Shown in pieces: positions 13,610 to 19,807 of a DNA stretch of 19,858 nt. The stretch comes from JAGOPB01 sp964606295 (GTDB taxonomy: Bacteria > Patescibacteriota > Minisyncoccia > Phycocordibacterales > UBA9973). Every line of letters starts with the position of its first letter. Within the stretch, counting starts at the first letter, position 1. Under the pieces are notes generated by a model that was given only the letters and a program-made list of their open reading frames with translations, was not told where the DNA came from and did no database searches. Both the position numbers and the translations under genes were made by a program. The DNA is taken from NCBI GenBank assembly GCA_964606295.1, contig CAZSFR010000015.1, positions 1 to 19,858 on the forward strand, read 5' to 3'.

Positions 13610-14590
13610 GTGTCTTAGGACCAAAATTTTTTCTTTAGAATTTGTGTCGATTTTTATTCTTCCTCCGATTGGAATAACTGCCATCGGGGTTGTGTGGCCG
13701 AAATCAACATTTGAAATGATGGGAATGTTTTTGGAAATAGCTTTGTTTTTGAGGATATGATCAAGCTTCTGGTCTGTCATGACAAAACCCTTCTGAAATC
13801 GTCCTATAATAATCGCTTTGATGTGTTTTGCATCTTTTATCTGGAGTAAAGATTCCAAATTGCGCTCGAATTCAAACAGGGATTGAGAACCGCCAAAATC
13901 GTCGTCTTCGATGAATAGGATTGCATTTTTTAATGATGGCATATATGGAGTTCCTTGGAGCAAATTGAGTGAACATAGATTCCCACCGATTGCTGTTCCG
14001 ATTGCTTTTCCTTTTTGCAATATCTTTGGCCCTGAATTTCTTTTTGTCTTCACTGTACGTTCATTGAAATACTTTGATGTGGAAATCGAGTAGGTCTTTG
14101 TATCCATTAATGAGTGTTTGATTGAATCAAGCATGTAGGAAACTATACCTTTCTCTTCCTTCATTCCCATAGTCGAGAGTGTCGGTCCGAGATAAGTGAT
14201 CAAACCTGTTTTGGCATAAATTGCATTACATAGAATTGTGATATCCGAATATCCCATGAGTGCTTTTGGATTCTTCTTGATGAGTCCCCAATCAATATAT
14301 GGAAGAAGTGTGTTGGCATTATATCCACCACAGGCACAGATGATAGCTTTGACGCGAGTATCTTTGAAAGCTTGGTGCAAATCATTTATACGAGACTGTA
14401 TCGATGACGAGCCGAAAATATCTTTTTGATATGCGTTTTTGCTGAATTTGACTTTTAAGCCAAGGCCACTTAATCTTGTTTTTGCGATTTTCGCCAAGTT
14501 TCTTGGCTTGAATGTAGCAACGGAAGAGGCGGGCGCAATCACCCTGAGAGTATCGCCAGAGTTCAATTTGGCAGGATATATCGATTTCAT
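13607..14590 (-). CDS. ldcA: LD-carboxypeptidase, peptidase family S66
   Basis: 327 residues, the normal family length. S66 enzymes cut the bond between an L- and a D-residue, typically removing the terminal D-Ala from murein tetrapeptides during peptidoglycan recycling. The MccF branch instead cleaves microcin C-like amides. The catalytic triad is visible: nucleophile Ser115 in MGYSDIT, Glu228 in LFIEDDD and His299 in FGHTTPMAVIPIGG, plus the IGGNLCSLNLLQGT loop (201-213). There is no signal peptide, so the enzyme is cytoplasmic. Start ATG 14590 matches the family start (YPAKLNSGDTLRVIAPAS) and has an extended -10 element 6 nt upstream. The gene is divergent from lepA. With MurJ and the FtsB-like protein it shows active wall metabolism; LdcA versus MccF is not settled by sequence alone, though general housekeeping context favours LdcA. 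Confidence 0.9.
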   Translation of the reverse strand: MKSIYPAKLNSGDTLRVIAPASSVATFKPRNLAKIAKTRLSGLGLKVKFSKNAYQKDIFGSSSIQSRINDLHQAFKDTRVKAIICACGGYNANTLLPYIDWGLIKKNPKALMGYSDITILCNAIYAKTGLITYLGPTLSTMGMKEEKGIVSYMLDSIKHSLMDTKTYSISTSKYFNERTVKTKRNSGPKILQKGKAIGTAIGGNLCSLNLLQGTPYMPSLKNAILFIEDDDFGGSQSLFEFERNLESLLQIKDAKHIKAIIIGRFQKGFVMTDQKLDHILKNKAISKNIPIISNVDFGHTTPMAVIPIGGRIKIDTNSKEKILVLRH

Positions 14591-14596
14591 ATAGAA

Positions 14597-14605
14597 ATAA
14601 TACCA
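14597..14605 (-). promoter_or_regulatory. Extended -10 promoter of the LD-carboxypeptidase gene
   Basis: On the minus strand TGG-TATTAT ends 6 nt before the ATG at 14590, so the message should be leaderless. The lepA promoter faces the other way about 30 nt off. Confidence 0.5.
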
Positions 14606-14634
14606 TATTCCTTTATTTTTTTGGGTTTTTCGGG

Positions 14635-14640
14635 TATTAT
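14635..14640 (+). promoter_or_regulatory. -10 box TATTAT of lepA
   Basis: TATTAT ends 9 nt before the lepA ATG at 14650. There is no Shine-Dalgarno site, so the lepA message is probably leaderless or nearly so. Confidence 0.45.
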
Positions 14641-14649
14641 CCTTGGGTA

Positions 14650-16446
14650 ATGAGTTCAGAAAACATTCGCAACTTTAGTATCATAGCCCACATTGACCAT
14701 GGCAAATCGACGCTTGCTGACCGCATGCTCGAAATAACAGGTACTATTGAGGCGCGCAAAATGAAGGATCAGGTGCTCGACAATATGGAGCTCGAACGTG
14801 AGCGTGGTATCACTATCAAGATGCAACCTGTGAAGATGACGAAGAAGATTGAGGGAAAGGAATACATTCTCAATCTTATAGACACCCCAGGACATATTGA
14901 TTTCTCATATGAAGTCTCTCGTGCAATCAAAGCTGTTGAAGGCTCCATATTGCTTGTTGATGCAACACAAGGCGTACAAGCGCAGACGCTCTCTGTGCTC
15001 GAAATGGCGCGGACTGCTGGGCTTGTGATAGTCCCAGCGGTTTCAAAGGTGGACTCACCTCTAGCACGGATTGAAGAAGTAAAACTCGAGCTCGCGACAC
15101 TTCTTGATTGTGATCCAGATACCGTGCTCGAAGTTTCAGGAAAAACAGGCATAGGAGTCGAAATATTACTGGCTGAAATAGTTCATCGTGTGCCTGCGCC
15201 AAAGCATGAACAAACTAACGATGTGCGAGCGCTTGTTTTTGATTTCAAATACGACAACCACAGAGGTGTGATCGTCTATGTCCGAATGCTCGGAGGAACA
15301 CTGAAGAAGAATGATAAGCTATTATTTAGAAATGCCAATGAATCTTTTTACGCTTTAGAAGTTGGAATATTTGCGCCAGAAGAAAGACCGAAGGATGCTA
15401 TATCAGAAGGTGAAATCGGATATATTGTGACTGGTATCAAACAACCGGGTATTGCGAGTGTTGGAGATACTATTACCACCGAGAAGAATCCTGCATCTGC
15501 TTTGCCCGGGTATGGGAGACCACGCCCCGTTGTTTGGGCATCGATATTTCCTGAAGCTCAAGATGATTTTGATCTCTTGAAGCAATCTCTCAATCGTCTC
15601 CGACTTTCTGATTCATCGCTCACATTTGAAGAAGAATCATCTGGCACACTTGGACGAGGATTTCGTATCGGACTTCTCGGCATGCTTCACCTCGAAATAG
15701 TTACCGAAAGATTGAAACGTGAATTTGGGCTCGCGCTCGTGGTCACGACACCGTCGATTACTTACAAAATCATCAGCAAATTCGACAAAGAAGAGTGGAT
15801 ATATTCACCGCACAAGTTTCCAGATGACGGCTCCGTAAAAGAAGTATATGAGCCGTGGACTAAAGTTTCTATAATTTCTCCATCAAACTACTTGGGCGCA
15901 ATCATGCAGTTACTCTACGAGCATGAAGCAGAAGTGGGTGAGAGTGAGAGCTTTGGAGACGGGAGAACGCACGTTGCACTCGTCATGCCACTTCGCGAAC
16001 TCATGAGAAACTTTTTTGATGATTTGAAAAGCGTGACGAGTGGCTATGCATCCATCTCCTACGAGATCGGTGATACACGTACTGCCGACGTCGTCAGGCT
16101 CGATATACTCGTCAACGACGACCCAGTCATCGCATTCGCGTCAGTTGTCTCGCGCAGACGAGCACAGGAAGAAGCAGAAAAATCAGTTGAGAAGCTCGCA
16201 CTCATCTTGCCGCGCCAGCAGATCGCGATCAAAATCCAGGCTCGCGCGATAGGACGAATACTTTCCTCGAAAACACTTTCTGGTTTTAGAAAAGACGTCA
16301 CGCAACACATGTACGGTGGCGACATCACACGCAAAATGAAACTTCGTGAAAAGCAGAAGAAGGGAAAAAAGAAGATGCAGGCAACGCACAAAGTACACAT
16401 TCCCGAAGAAGTGTTCGTGAAGATGATGCGTAGGGGTGAATCCTAG
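14650..16446 (+). CDS. lepA: Elongation factor 4 (LepA), ribosomal GTPase
   Basis: 598 residues, the standard EF4 length. This membrane- and ribosome-associated GTPase acts in translation initiation/elongation and recovery under ionic stress. Visible parts: G1 AHIDHGKST (13-21), switch region RERGITIKMQ, G3 DTPGH (78-82, with catalytic His82), domain II, and the EF4-specific C-terminal part (LAL...PRQQIAIKIQARAIGRILSSKTLSGFRKDVT...YGGDITRKMKLREKQKKGKKKM) that reaches into the ribosome. The G4 guanine-recognition motif, normally NKxD, reads SKVD (132-135): the Asn is replaced by Ser. It has its own -10 box and is divergent from the LD-carboxypeptidase gene. The stop codon abuts the stop of a small convergent gene. 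Identity is certain. Confidence 0.97.
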   Translation: MSSENIRNFSIIAHIDHGKSTLADRMLEITGTIEARKMKDQVLDNMELERERGITIKMQPVKMTKKIEGKEYILNLIDTPGHIDFSYEVSRAIKAVEGSILLVDATQGVQAQTLSVLEMARTAGLVIVPAVSKVDSPLARIEEVKLELATLLDCDPDTVLEVSGKTGIGVEILLAEIVHRVPAPKHEQTNDVRALVFDFKYDNHRGVIVYVRMLGGTLKKNDKLLFRNANESFYALEVGIFAPEERPKDAISEGEIGYIVTGIKQPGIASVGDTITTEKNPASALPGYGRPRPVVWASIFPEAQDDFDLLKQSLNRLRLSDSSLTFEEESSGTLGRGFRIGLLGMLHLEIVTERLKREFGLALVVTTPSITYKIISKFDKEEWIYSPHKFPDDGSVKEVYEPWTKVSIISPSNYLGAIMQLLYEHEAEVGESESFGDGRTHVALVMPLRELMRNFFDDLKSVTSGYASISYEIGDTRTADVVRLDILVNDDPVIAFASVVSRRRAQEEAEKSVEKLALILPRQQIAIKIQARAIGRILSSKTLSGFRKDVTQHMYGGDITRKMKLREKQKKGKKKMQATHKVHIPEEVFVKMMRRGES

Positions 16447-16560
16447 CTAGTTAAAAAGATTTGGAGAGTAAAGCATTATCATGCTTACAATCACAAGGAA
16501 TGAAAGAATTCCCCAGAAGACCTGTACCTTTTTTCGATTTTTTTTATTGAATATAGACAT
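16447..16560 (-). CDS. 37-residue single-pass membrane peptide
   Basis: From the ATG at 16560 (minus) the product is a basic start (MSIFNKKNRKKVQVF) followed by one hydrophobic helix (about 15-32, WGILSFLVIVSMIMLY) and a short SPNLFN end. Inside-positive orientation puts the N-terminus in the cytoplasm. The pattern of a lysine-rich head, one helix and a proline near the end looks like a real peptide and not a shadow: lepA ends exactly next to its stop, so no other gene explains the sequence. It diverges from the FtsB-like gene, sharing a 27-nt promoter region (a GGTATAGTG core that reads as a -10 on both strands). The frame could open at 16632, but that start lies inside the FtsB-like gene. 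Function unknown; small membrane subunits of this size are common and easy to miss. Confidence 0.5.
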   Translation of the reverse strand: MSIFNKKNRKKVQVFWGILSFLVIVSMIMLYSPNLFN

Positions 16561-16567
16561 ACTCGCG

Positions 16568-16576
16568 TGGTATAGT
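16568..16576 (+). promoter_or_regulatory. Extended -10 TGGTATAGT of the FtsB-like gene
   Basis: TGG-TATAGT ends 11 nt before the ATG at 16588. The complement (CACTATACC) lies at a fitting distance from the small minus-strand gene starting at 16560, so the same bases may serve both directions. Confidence 0.5.
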
Positions 16577-16587
16577 GTAGCGTACTT

Positions 16588-16968
16588 ATGGTTCAAATTC
16601 AACCCAAAAGGAAGATGCCAACATGGATGCATGCACCATGGGCACTGTTGCTACTTTTTGTCGTTTCATGCGCTCTATTTTGGAATGTTATCGTTATGGC
16701 GATCAAAAGCTCTGAAACACGGGCAAAACGCCAACAAGCAGAAGAGAAGCTTGTAGAGTTGAGTTCGCAGAAGGCGTCACTAGAAACAGCCCTCAACGCC
16801 CTAGATACGCCCAAGGGGACGGAAGCTGTCCTGCGTGACCACTTACGTGTTGCAAAGGAAGGAGAGGAGCTCATCGTCATAGTTGATTCAGATACAAGTA
16901 GAGAAGTAGAGCAAAAGACTGGCGTCCTCGGCTTTTTCCAGAGACTCTTTGGGAAAAAAGGGGAGTAG
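16588..16968 (+). CDS. FtsB/DivIC-type septum formation protein
   Basis: 126 residues with the FtsB/DivIC layout: a short basic cytoplasmic start (MVQIQPKRKMP), one membrane helix (about 17-38), then a coiled coil outside the membrane (about 41-72, SETRAKRQQAEEKLVELSSQ...ALDTPKGTEAVLRDHLRVAKEGEELIVI). The segment ending VLRDHLRVAKEGEELIVI matches the family's typical end (a short helix, then GE.vi.i). Partners are FtsL and FtsQ/DivIB at the division ring, regulating septal wall synthesis. The C-terminal EVEQKTGVLGFFQRLFGKKGE is an extension with an amphipathic end. No terminator separates it from the glutaredoxin gene, which has its own promoter. Family by architecture rather than strong sequence motifs, as usual for these short proteins. 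Confidence 0.78.
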   Translation: MVQIQPKRKMPTWMHAPWALLLLFVVSCALFWNVIVMAIKSSETRAKRQQAEEKLVELSSQKASLETALNALDTPKGTEAVLRDHLRVAKEGEELIVIVDSDTSREVEQKTGVLGFFQRLFGKKGE

Positions 16969-16985
16969 AACGTCTTCCTAGACTA

Positions 16986-16994
16986 TGCTATAAT
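16986..16994 (+). promoter_or_regulatory. Extended -10 TGCTATAAT of the glutaredoxin gene
   Basis: TGC followed by the consensus TATAAT lies 34 nt before the ATG at 17029. The expected start of transcription leaves a leader of about 25 nt. It includes TAGGAG, but that purine block is about 18 nt from the ATG, too far for a standard ribosome site. Confidence 0.65.
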
Positions 16995-17028
16995 GGGGAG
17001 ACATTAGGAGTTAATTGAGTTATATATT

Positions 17029-17262
17029 ATGAAACAAGTTTCAATTTATAGCACGCCGTCGTGCACATACTGCAAAAGTGCAAAGGAGTTTTTTACTGAA
17101 AACAACATTGCTTTTCAGGAATACAATGTAGCAGATGACCAAGTACGTCGACAAGAAATGATTGATAGAAGCGGGCAAATGGGTGTCCCTGTCATAATGA
17201 TCGACAGCAACATCGTCGTCGGATACAACAAAGCAAAACTTACTGAACTACTCGGATTGTAA
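17029..17262 (+). CDS. Glutaredoxin-like thiol-disulfide oxidoreductase
   Basis: 77 residues, a minimal thioredoxin fold. The redox pair is C12-T-Y-C15 in SIYSTPSCTYCKSAKEFF, the cis-proline is P54 in GVPVI, and VVGYNKAKLTELL ends the fold (the glutathione/partner-binding region). The size and the GxPV...GY pattern place it with NrdH/glutaredoxin-like proteins, which pass electrons to ribonucleotide reductase or reduce disulfides in the cytoplasm. A glutathione system may be absent in such an organism, so a thioredoxin-reductase partner is likely, as for NrdH (inference). It has its own strong extended -10 promoter and a perfect terminator 7 nt after its stop. Confidence 0.9.
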   Translation: MKQVSIYSTPSCTYCKSAKEFFTENNIAFQEYNVADDQVRRQEMIDRSGQMGVPVIMIDSNIVVGYNKAKLTELLGL

Positions 17263-17269
17263 TCTTTAG

Positions 17270-17311
17270 CACAATAAAAAAATTCCCCGAAAGGGGAATT
17301 TTTTTATTGTG
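17270..17311. terminator. Bidirectional terminator, perfect 19-bp stem, shared with tRNA-Phe
   Basis: CACAATAAAAAAATTCCCC (17270-17288) pairs perfectly with 17293-17311 around a GAAA loop. It has T7 on both strands and serves the glutaredoxin gene (plus) and the tRNA-Phe/small membrane gene unit (minus). Its right foot includes the last two bases of the tRNA (17310-17311). Confidence 0.92.
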
Positions 17312-17382
17312 CTTGGAACCAGATTCGAACTGGTGACCCTTCCCTCTTCAGGGGAATGCTCTACCAACTGAGCTATCCAAGC
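17310..17382 (-). tRNA. tRNA-Phe (anticodon GAA)
   Basis: Complete cloverleaf on the minus strand. The 7-bp acceptor stem GCTTGGA/TCCAAGC is perfect, the D arm is GCTC-AGTTGGTA-GAGC, the anticodon stem is TTCCC/GGGAA with loop CTGAAGA (anticodon GAA), and the T arm is ACCAG-TTCGAAT-CTGGT. The discriminator base is A73. The 3' CCA is not encoded (CAA follows), so it must be added by the CCA enzyme. The base 3' of the anticodon is G37, not the A37 usual in bacterial tRNA-Phe. The gene starts 9 nt after the stop of the small membrane protein gene on the same strand and is probably transcribed with it. Confidence 0.97.
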
Positions 17383-17391
17383 GTTGGTGTA

Positions 17392-17655
17392 TTATTGTGA
17401 AGCGCCGAATGTATCGAGATAATCATTTATGTTACCCAAACCAGATGACGAACTTGTGTAAAGCGTCTCTAACTGGTTGAAATATGGCGCAACAGCGAAA
17501 TACGCACCGAGTCCAATGATTATTACAACAGCCCAATACAAAACCTTGACCACCTGAGCTCTTTTTTGAACTTTGCGAACCTCGCGAATGAGCTTATTAT
17601 TCTCTTTCGAAACAGCAAGATTCTCTTCAAGTAACTTTTTTGTCTCTGGATCCAC
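17392..17655 (-). CDS. Small single-pass membrane protein with coiled-coil head
   Basis: 87 residues starting with GTG at 17655. A helical, charged, cytoplasmic head (MDPETKKLLEENLAVSKENNKLIREVRKVQKRAQ) leads into one hydrophobic helix (about 37-57, VLYWAVVIIIGLGAYFAVAPY) and a short polar tail (NQLETLYTSSSSGLGNINDYLDTF) outside. The heptad-like spacing of Leu/Val in residues 8-30 suggests dimerisation. An extended -10 (TGA-TACTAT) ends 6 nt before the GTG, which supports this start. Proteins with the same head-helix-tail plan, beginning MDPE.K.LLEENL.LSKENN, recur in Parcubacteria in my memory, without a known function. The gene leads straight into tRNA-Phe. Confidence 0.75.
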   Translation of the reverse strand: MDPETKKLLEENLAVSKENNKLIREVRKVQKRAQVVKVLYWAVVIIIGLGAYFAVAPYFNQLETLYTSSSSGLGNINDYLDTFGASQ

Positions 17656-17661
17656 GGCGAT

Positions 17662-17670
17662 ATAGTATCA
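17662..17670 (-). promoter_or_regulatory. Extended -10 promoter for the small membrane gene and tRNA-Phe
   Basis: On the minus strand TGA-TACTAT ends 6 nt before the GTG start at 17655, so the message is expected to be leaderless. No separate tRNA promoter is visible in the 9-nt gap, so tRNA-Phe probably depends on this promoter. Confidence 0.45.
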
Positions 17671-17786
17671 TATTTCATGTCTCAGGCAAAGCCTTTTTGC
17701 TGTAGAGTCTTATTTATGCTAACTTTTATAACATAGAGAAGTAAGTTATTTTAGTTGCAGAGTTTCAGCTTTCAAAACTCAGGATA

Positions 17787-17835
17787 ATGGCTTCGAATCT
17801 CTGTTCCGCAGCCACCTTGAGCTAGCTCATGATGC
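17787..17835 (+). other. tRNA-like debris upstream of the OLD gene
   Basis: TGGCTTCGAATCTC resembles the T-loop of a tRNA (TTCGAAT), followed by TTCCGCAGCCACC, which looks like an acceptor-stem 3' side. AGCCACC (17810-17816), TAGCTCA (17823-17829) and TGATGC (17830-17835) each recur in the same order in the tRNA-Arg at 19735-19784, with the parts between them missing. No cloverleaf can be folded. It may be a relic of a tRNA duplicated by integration, or chance. The wider gap 17656-17828 holds nothing else but a 6-bp hairpin (GAGTTT/AAACTC, 17760-17780). Confidence 0.25.
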
Positions 17836-17861
17836 GTTGTTTTTTTAATAGAAATAAGAAT

Positions 17862-19604
17862 ATGAAATTAATTAGTTTTAGTGCACAAAACTATCGATCA
17901 ATATCTACTGCGTATAAGTTACCCTTAACGGAGTATACTGTTATTGTAGGACCTAACAATGAAGGGAAGAGTAATATTTTAAAAGGTTTAGGCCTAGCCT
18001 TGGCTTTACTAAGCAATTCTAGGTACGCTCGCTATAGAAGAATACCGTCAAACTCGTACTTTCGAAATAGAAAGAATTCGCATGACTCAAGCAATCGAAT
18101 AGCAGAATATTTGCGTTATGATTGGGATAGGGATTTCCCCATTAATTTACAAGAAAGTAAGCCTGATGGCCTATCTGAATTTACTTGCGAGTTTGAATTA
18201 AATAAAACAGAATTAAATGAGTTTAAAAGTAAGACTGAAATAAATCTTACAACAAATTTAAAAGTAAGAATATCGATTGGAAAAGAACGAGAAGTCAAGT
18301 TTGATTTTTTGAAGGAAGGAAAAGGTAAGGCTTCTTTAAATAAGAAAAGAGATGAGATTTCTGATTTTATAAATAAAAAACTTTTTTTGCAATATATACC
18401 TGCAGTACGGACATCAGAGTTAGCTATAAATATAGTTAATAATTTACTAGAAGTAGAACTATCTACCTTAGAAGATAATATTGAATTTAAAAAAATTGTT
18501 AAAGCTATTGCTAAACTTCAACAACCAATAATTAATAAAATTTCAACAAGTCTTAAAGATTCTGTTTCTGGATTTATTCCTGATGTAAGAAAGATTTCGA
18601 TTAAAAATGAGAAAAATATTGGTGAATTGATAAGTGCATCATGCCGTGTTTACGTTGATGACGGCATTGAAACAGAACTACAACTTAAAGGTGACGGTGT
18701 GATTAGTTTAACGGCTATATCTTTGTTGCAGGATTTTAGTAGACAAAGTTCACTAAATAAAGACTTGGTACTTCTTCTTGAGGAACCAGAGAGTCACTTG
18801 CACCCAAAGGCGATACATAGTCTTAAAAGAATTCTTTATGAGATATCGAAAAAAAGCCAAGTAATTATCACTACACATTCTCCAATTATGATTGAGAGAT
18901 TACATGTGACTCATAATATAGTTGTTCAAGGCGGGAAGGCTGAATCCGCTAAGAGTATTAATCAAGTTAGAGATTCACTCGGTGTTGTTATGTCAGACAA
19001 TTTATCAAATGCATACCTTGCCTTACTTGTAGAGGGTAAGGAGGATACCGCTCTAATAAAATCATGGTTGGAAGAAAAATCTAAAAAAATTAAATTGGCA
19101 ATAGAGAGCGGTACTTTAATTCTTGATCATTTGGGTGGTGCCACAAATGTGGGTTATAAGATGTCTTACTATAAAAATAATCTTTGTAACGTTGTTGCAT
19201 ATCTTGATAATGACGAAGCTGGTAGAAAAGGGATTGAAGCTGCTGAATCTAAAGGAATTTTGAAGGTTAATGAATACGTACTTGCTTCTTGCAAAGGAAT
19301 GAACAACAGTGAAATTGAGGACCTTATTGTTTTAAGTGTATATAAAGAAATGATAATAAATGGATACGGTGTTAATCTTGATGTTTCTGGATTCAAAAAC
19401 AGCAAAAAACAATGGTCTAACAGAGTTAAAGATGTTTTTATTTTGAATGGAAAAATTTGGAGCGATAAACTTGAAAATGAAGTTAAATTAAAAGTGACTA
19501 GTTTGGCTACAAATTTAAAGCTTGAATCGTTAAATAAGAACAAGACCAATTCAATAGATTCCCTTGTTTTAATGATTGAAAATATACTTGATAAACAAAA
19601 GTAA
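17862..19604 (+). CDS. OLD-family endonuclease (ATPase plus TOPRIM)
   Basis: About 580 residues from ATG 17862; an in-frame ATG at 17829 would add 11 untypical residues. N-terminal ABC-type ATPase: MKLISFSAQNYRSI, Walker A GPNNEGKS (30-37), then a long helical insert, Walker B LLLLEEPESHLHP (Glu307/308) and the TTHSP switch. C-terminal TOPRIM nuclease: VEGKED (Glu391) and YLDNDEAG (Asp449 and Asp451, the metal-binding DxD), then SEIEDLI. OLD proteins are ATP-regulated DNA nickases/nucleases; relatives include phage P2 Old and GajA of Gabija. Its A+T content is clearly higher than the core genes, codon use favours AAA/ATA/TTA, and it lies between two tRNA genes, so I infer transfer as a defence gene. 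No UvrD-like gajB or retron partner lies in the window; one could lie beyond 19858. Stand-alone OLD nucleases are also common. Confidence 0.88.
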   Translation: MKLISFSAQNYRSISTAYKLPLTEYTVIVGPNNEGKSNILKGLGLALALLSNSRYARYRRIPSNSYFRNRKNSHDSSNRIAEYLRYDWDRDFPINLQESKPDGLSEFTCEFELNKTELNEFKSKTEINLTTNLKVRISIGKEREVKFDFLKEGKGKASLNKKRDEISDFINKKLFLQYIPAVRTSELAINIVNNLLEVELSTLEDNIEFKKIVKAIAKLQQPIINKISTSLKDSVSGFIPDVRKISIKNEKNIGELISASCRVYVDDGIETELQLKGDGVISLTAISLLQDFSRQSSLNKDLVLLLEEPESHLHPKAIHSLKRILYEISKKSQVIITTHSPIMIERLHVTHNIVVQGGKAESAKSINQVRDSLGVVMSDNLSNAYLALLVEGKEDTALIKSWLEEKSKKIKLAIESGTLILDHLGGATNVGYKMSYYKNNLCNVVAYLDNDEAGRKGIEAAESKGILKVNEYVLASCKGMNNSEIEDLIVLSVYKEMIINGYGVNLDVSGFKNSKKQWSNRVKDVFILNGKIWSDKLENEVKLKVTSLATNLKLESLNKNKTNSIDSLVLMIENILDKQK

Positions 19605-19638
19605 TATTTTTTATTGAAGCGCTCAGGACGCGTCGGGA

Positions 19639-19647
19639 TGGTATACT
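19639..19647 (+). promoter_or_regulatory. Extended -10 TGGTATACT of tRNA-Arg
   Basis: TGG-TATACT lies about 90 nt before tRNA-Arg. The leader between (about 19655-19735) can fold: ATCAAA near 19682 with TTTGAT near 19722, enclosing AGGA/TCCT. That may be a processing hairpin. No -35 is seen at standard distance. Confidence 0.45.
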
Positions 19648-19735
19648 CTAAAGAACCGGTAAAGCTTTGCAGAGTAATGAATCAAAAGGTTCTAGCTCAA
19701 GGACGCCAGGCAATCCTCGCTTTGATACAACCCAA

Positions 19736-19807
19736 GCCACCGTAGTTCAATGGATAGAATAGCTCACTCCTAACGAGCTGATGCAGGTTCGATTCCTGCC
19801 GGAGGCA
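19736..19807 (+). tRNA. tRNA-Arg (anticodon CCT)
   Basis: Cloverleaf: acceptor GCCACCG/CGGAGGC with an A4-A69 mismatch; D arm GTTC-AATGGATA-GAAT; anticodon arm GCTCA-CTCCTAA-CGAGC (anticodon CCT, reading AGG) with an A31-C39 mismatch; T arm GCAGG-TTCGATT-CCTGC; A73. CCA is not encoded (CCC follows). The T arm and the CTCCTAA loop are typical of tRNA-Arg(CCU). The two mismatches make the stems weaker than in tRNA-Phe. It is probably functional, since all loop identities are kept, but a decaying copy is possible. The last 51 bases of the window hold no feature I can support. Confidence 0.85.

Noticed and set aside
17787..17816. Full tRNA gene or tmRNA 3' end
   Set aside because: The T stem does not pair, and no 5' acceptor half or D arm can be found upstream.
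17862..19604. Complete Gabija system
   Set aside because: The OLD protein resembles GajA in domains, but no UvrD-like GajB is present before the window ends, and the preceding genes are housekeeping.
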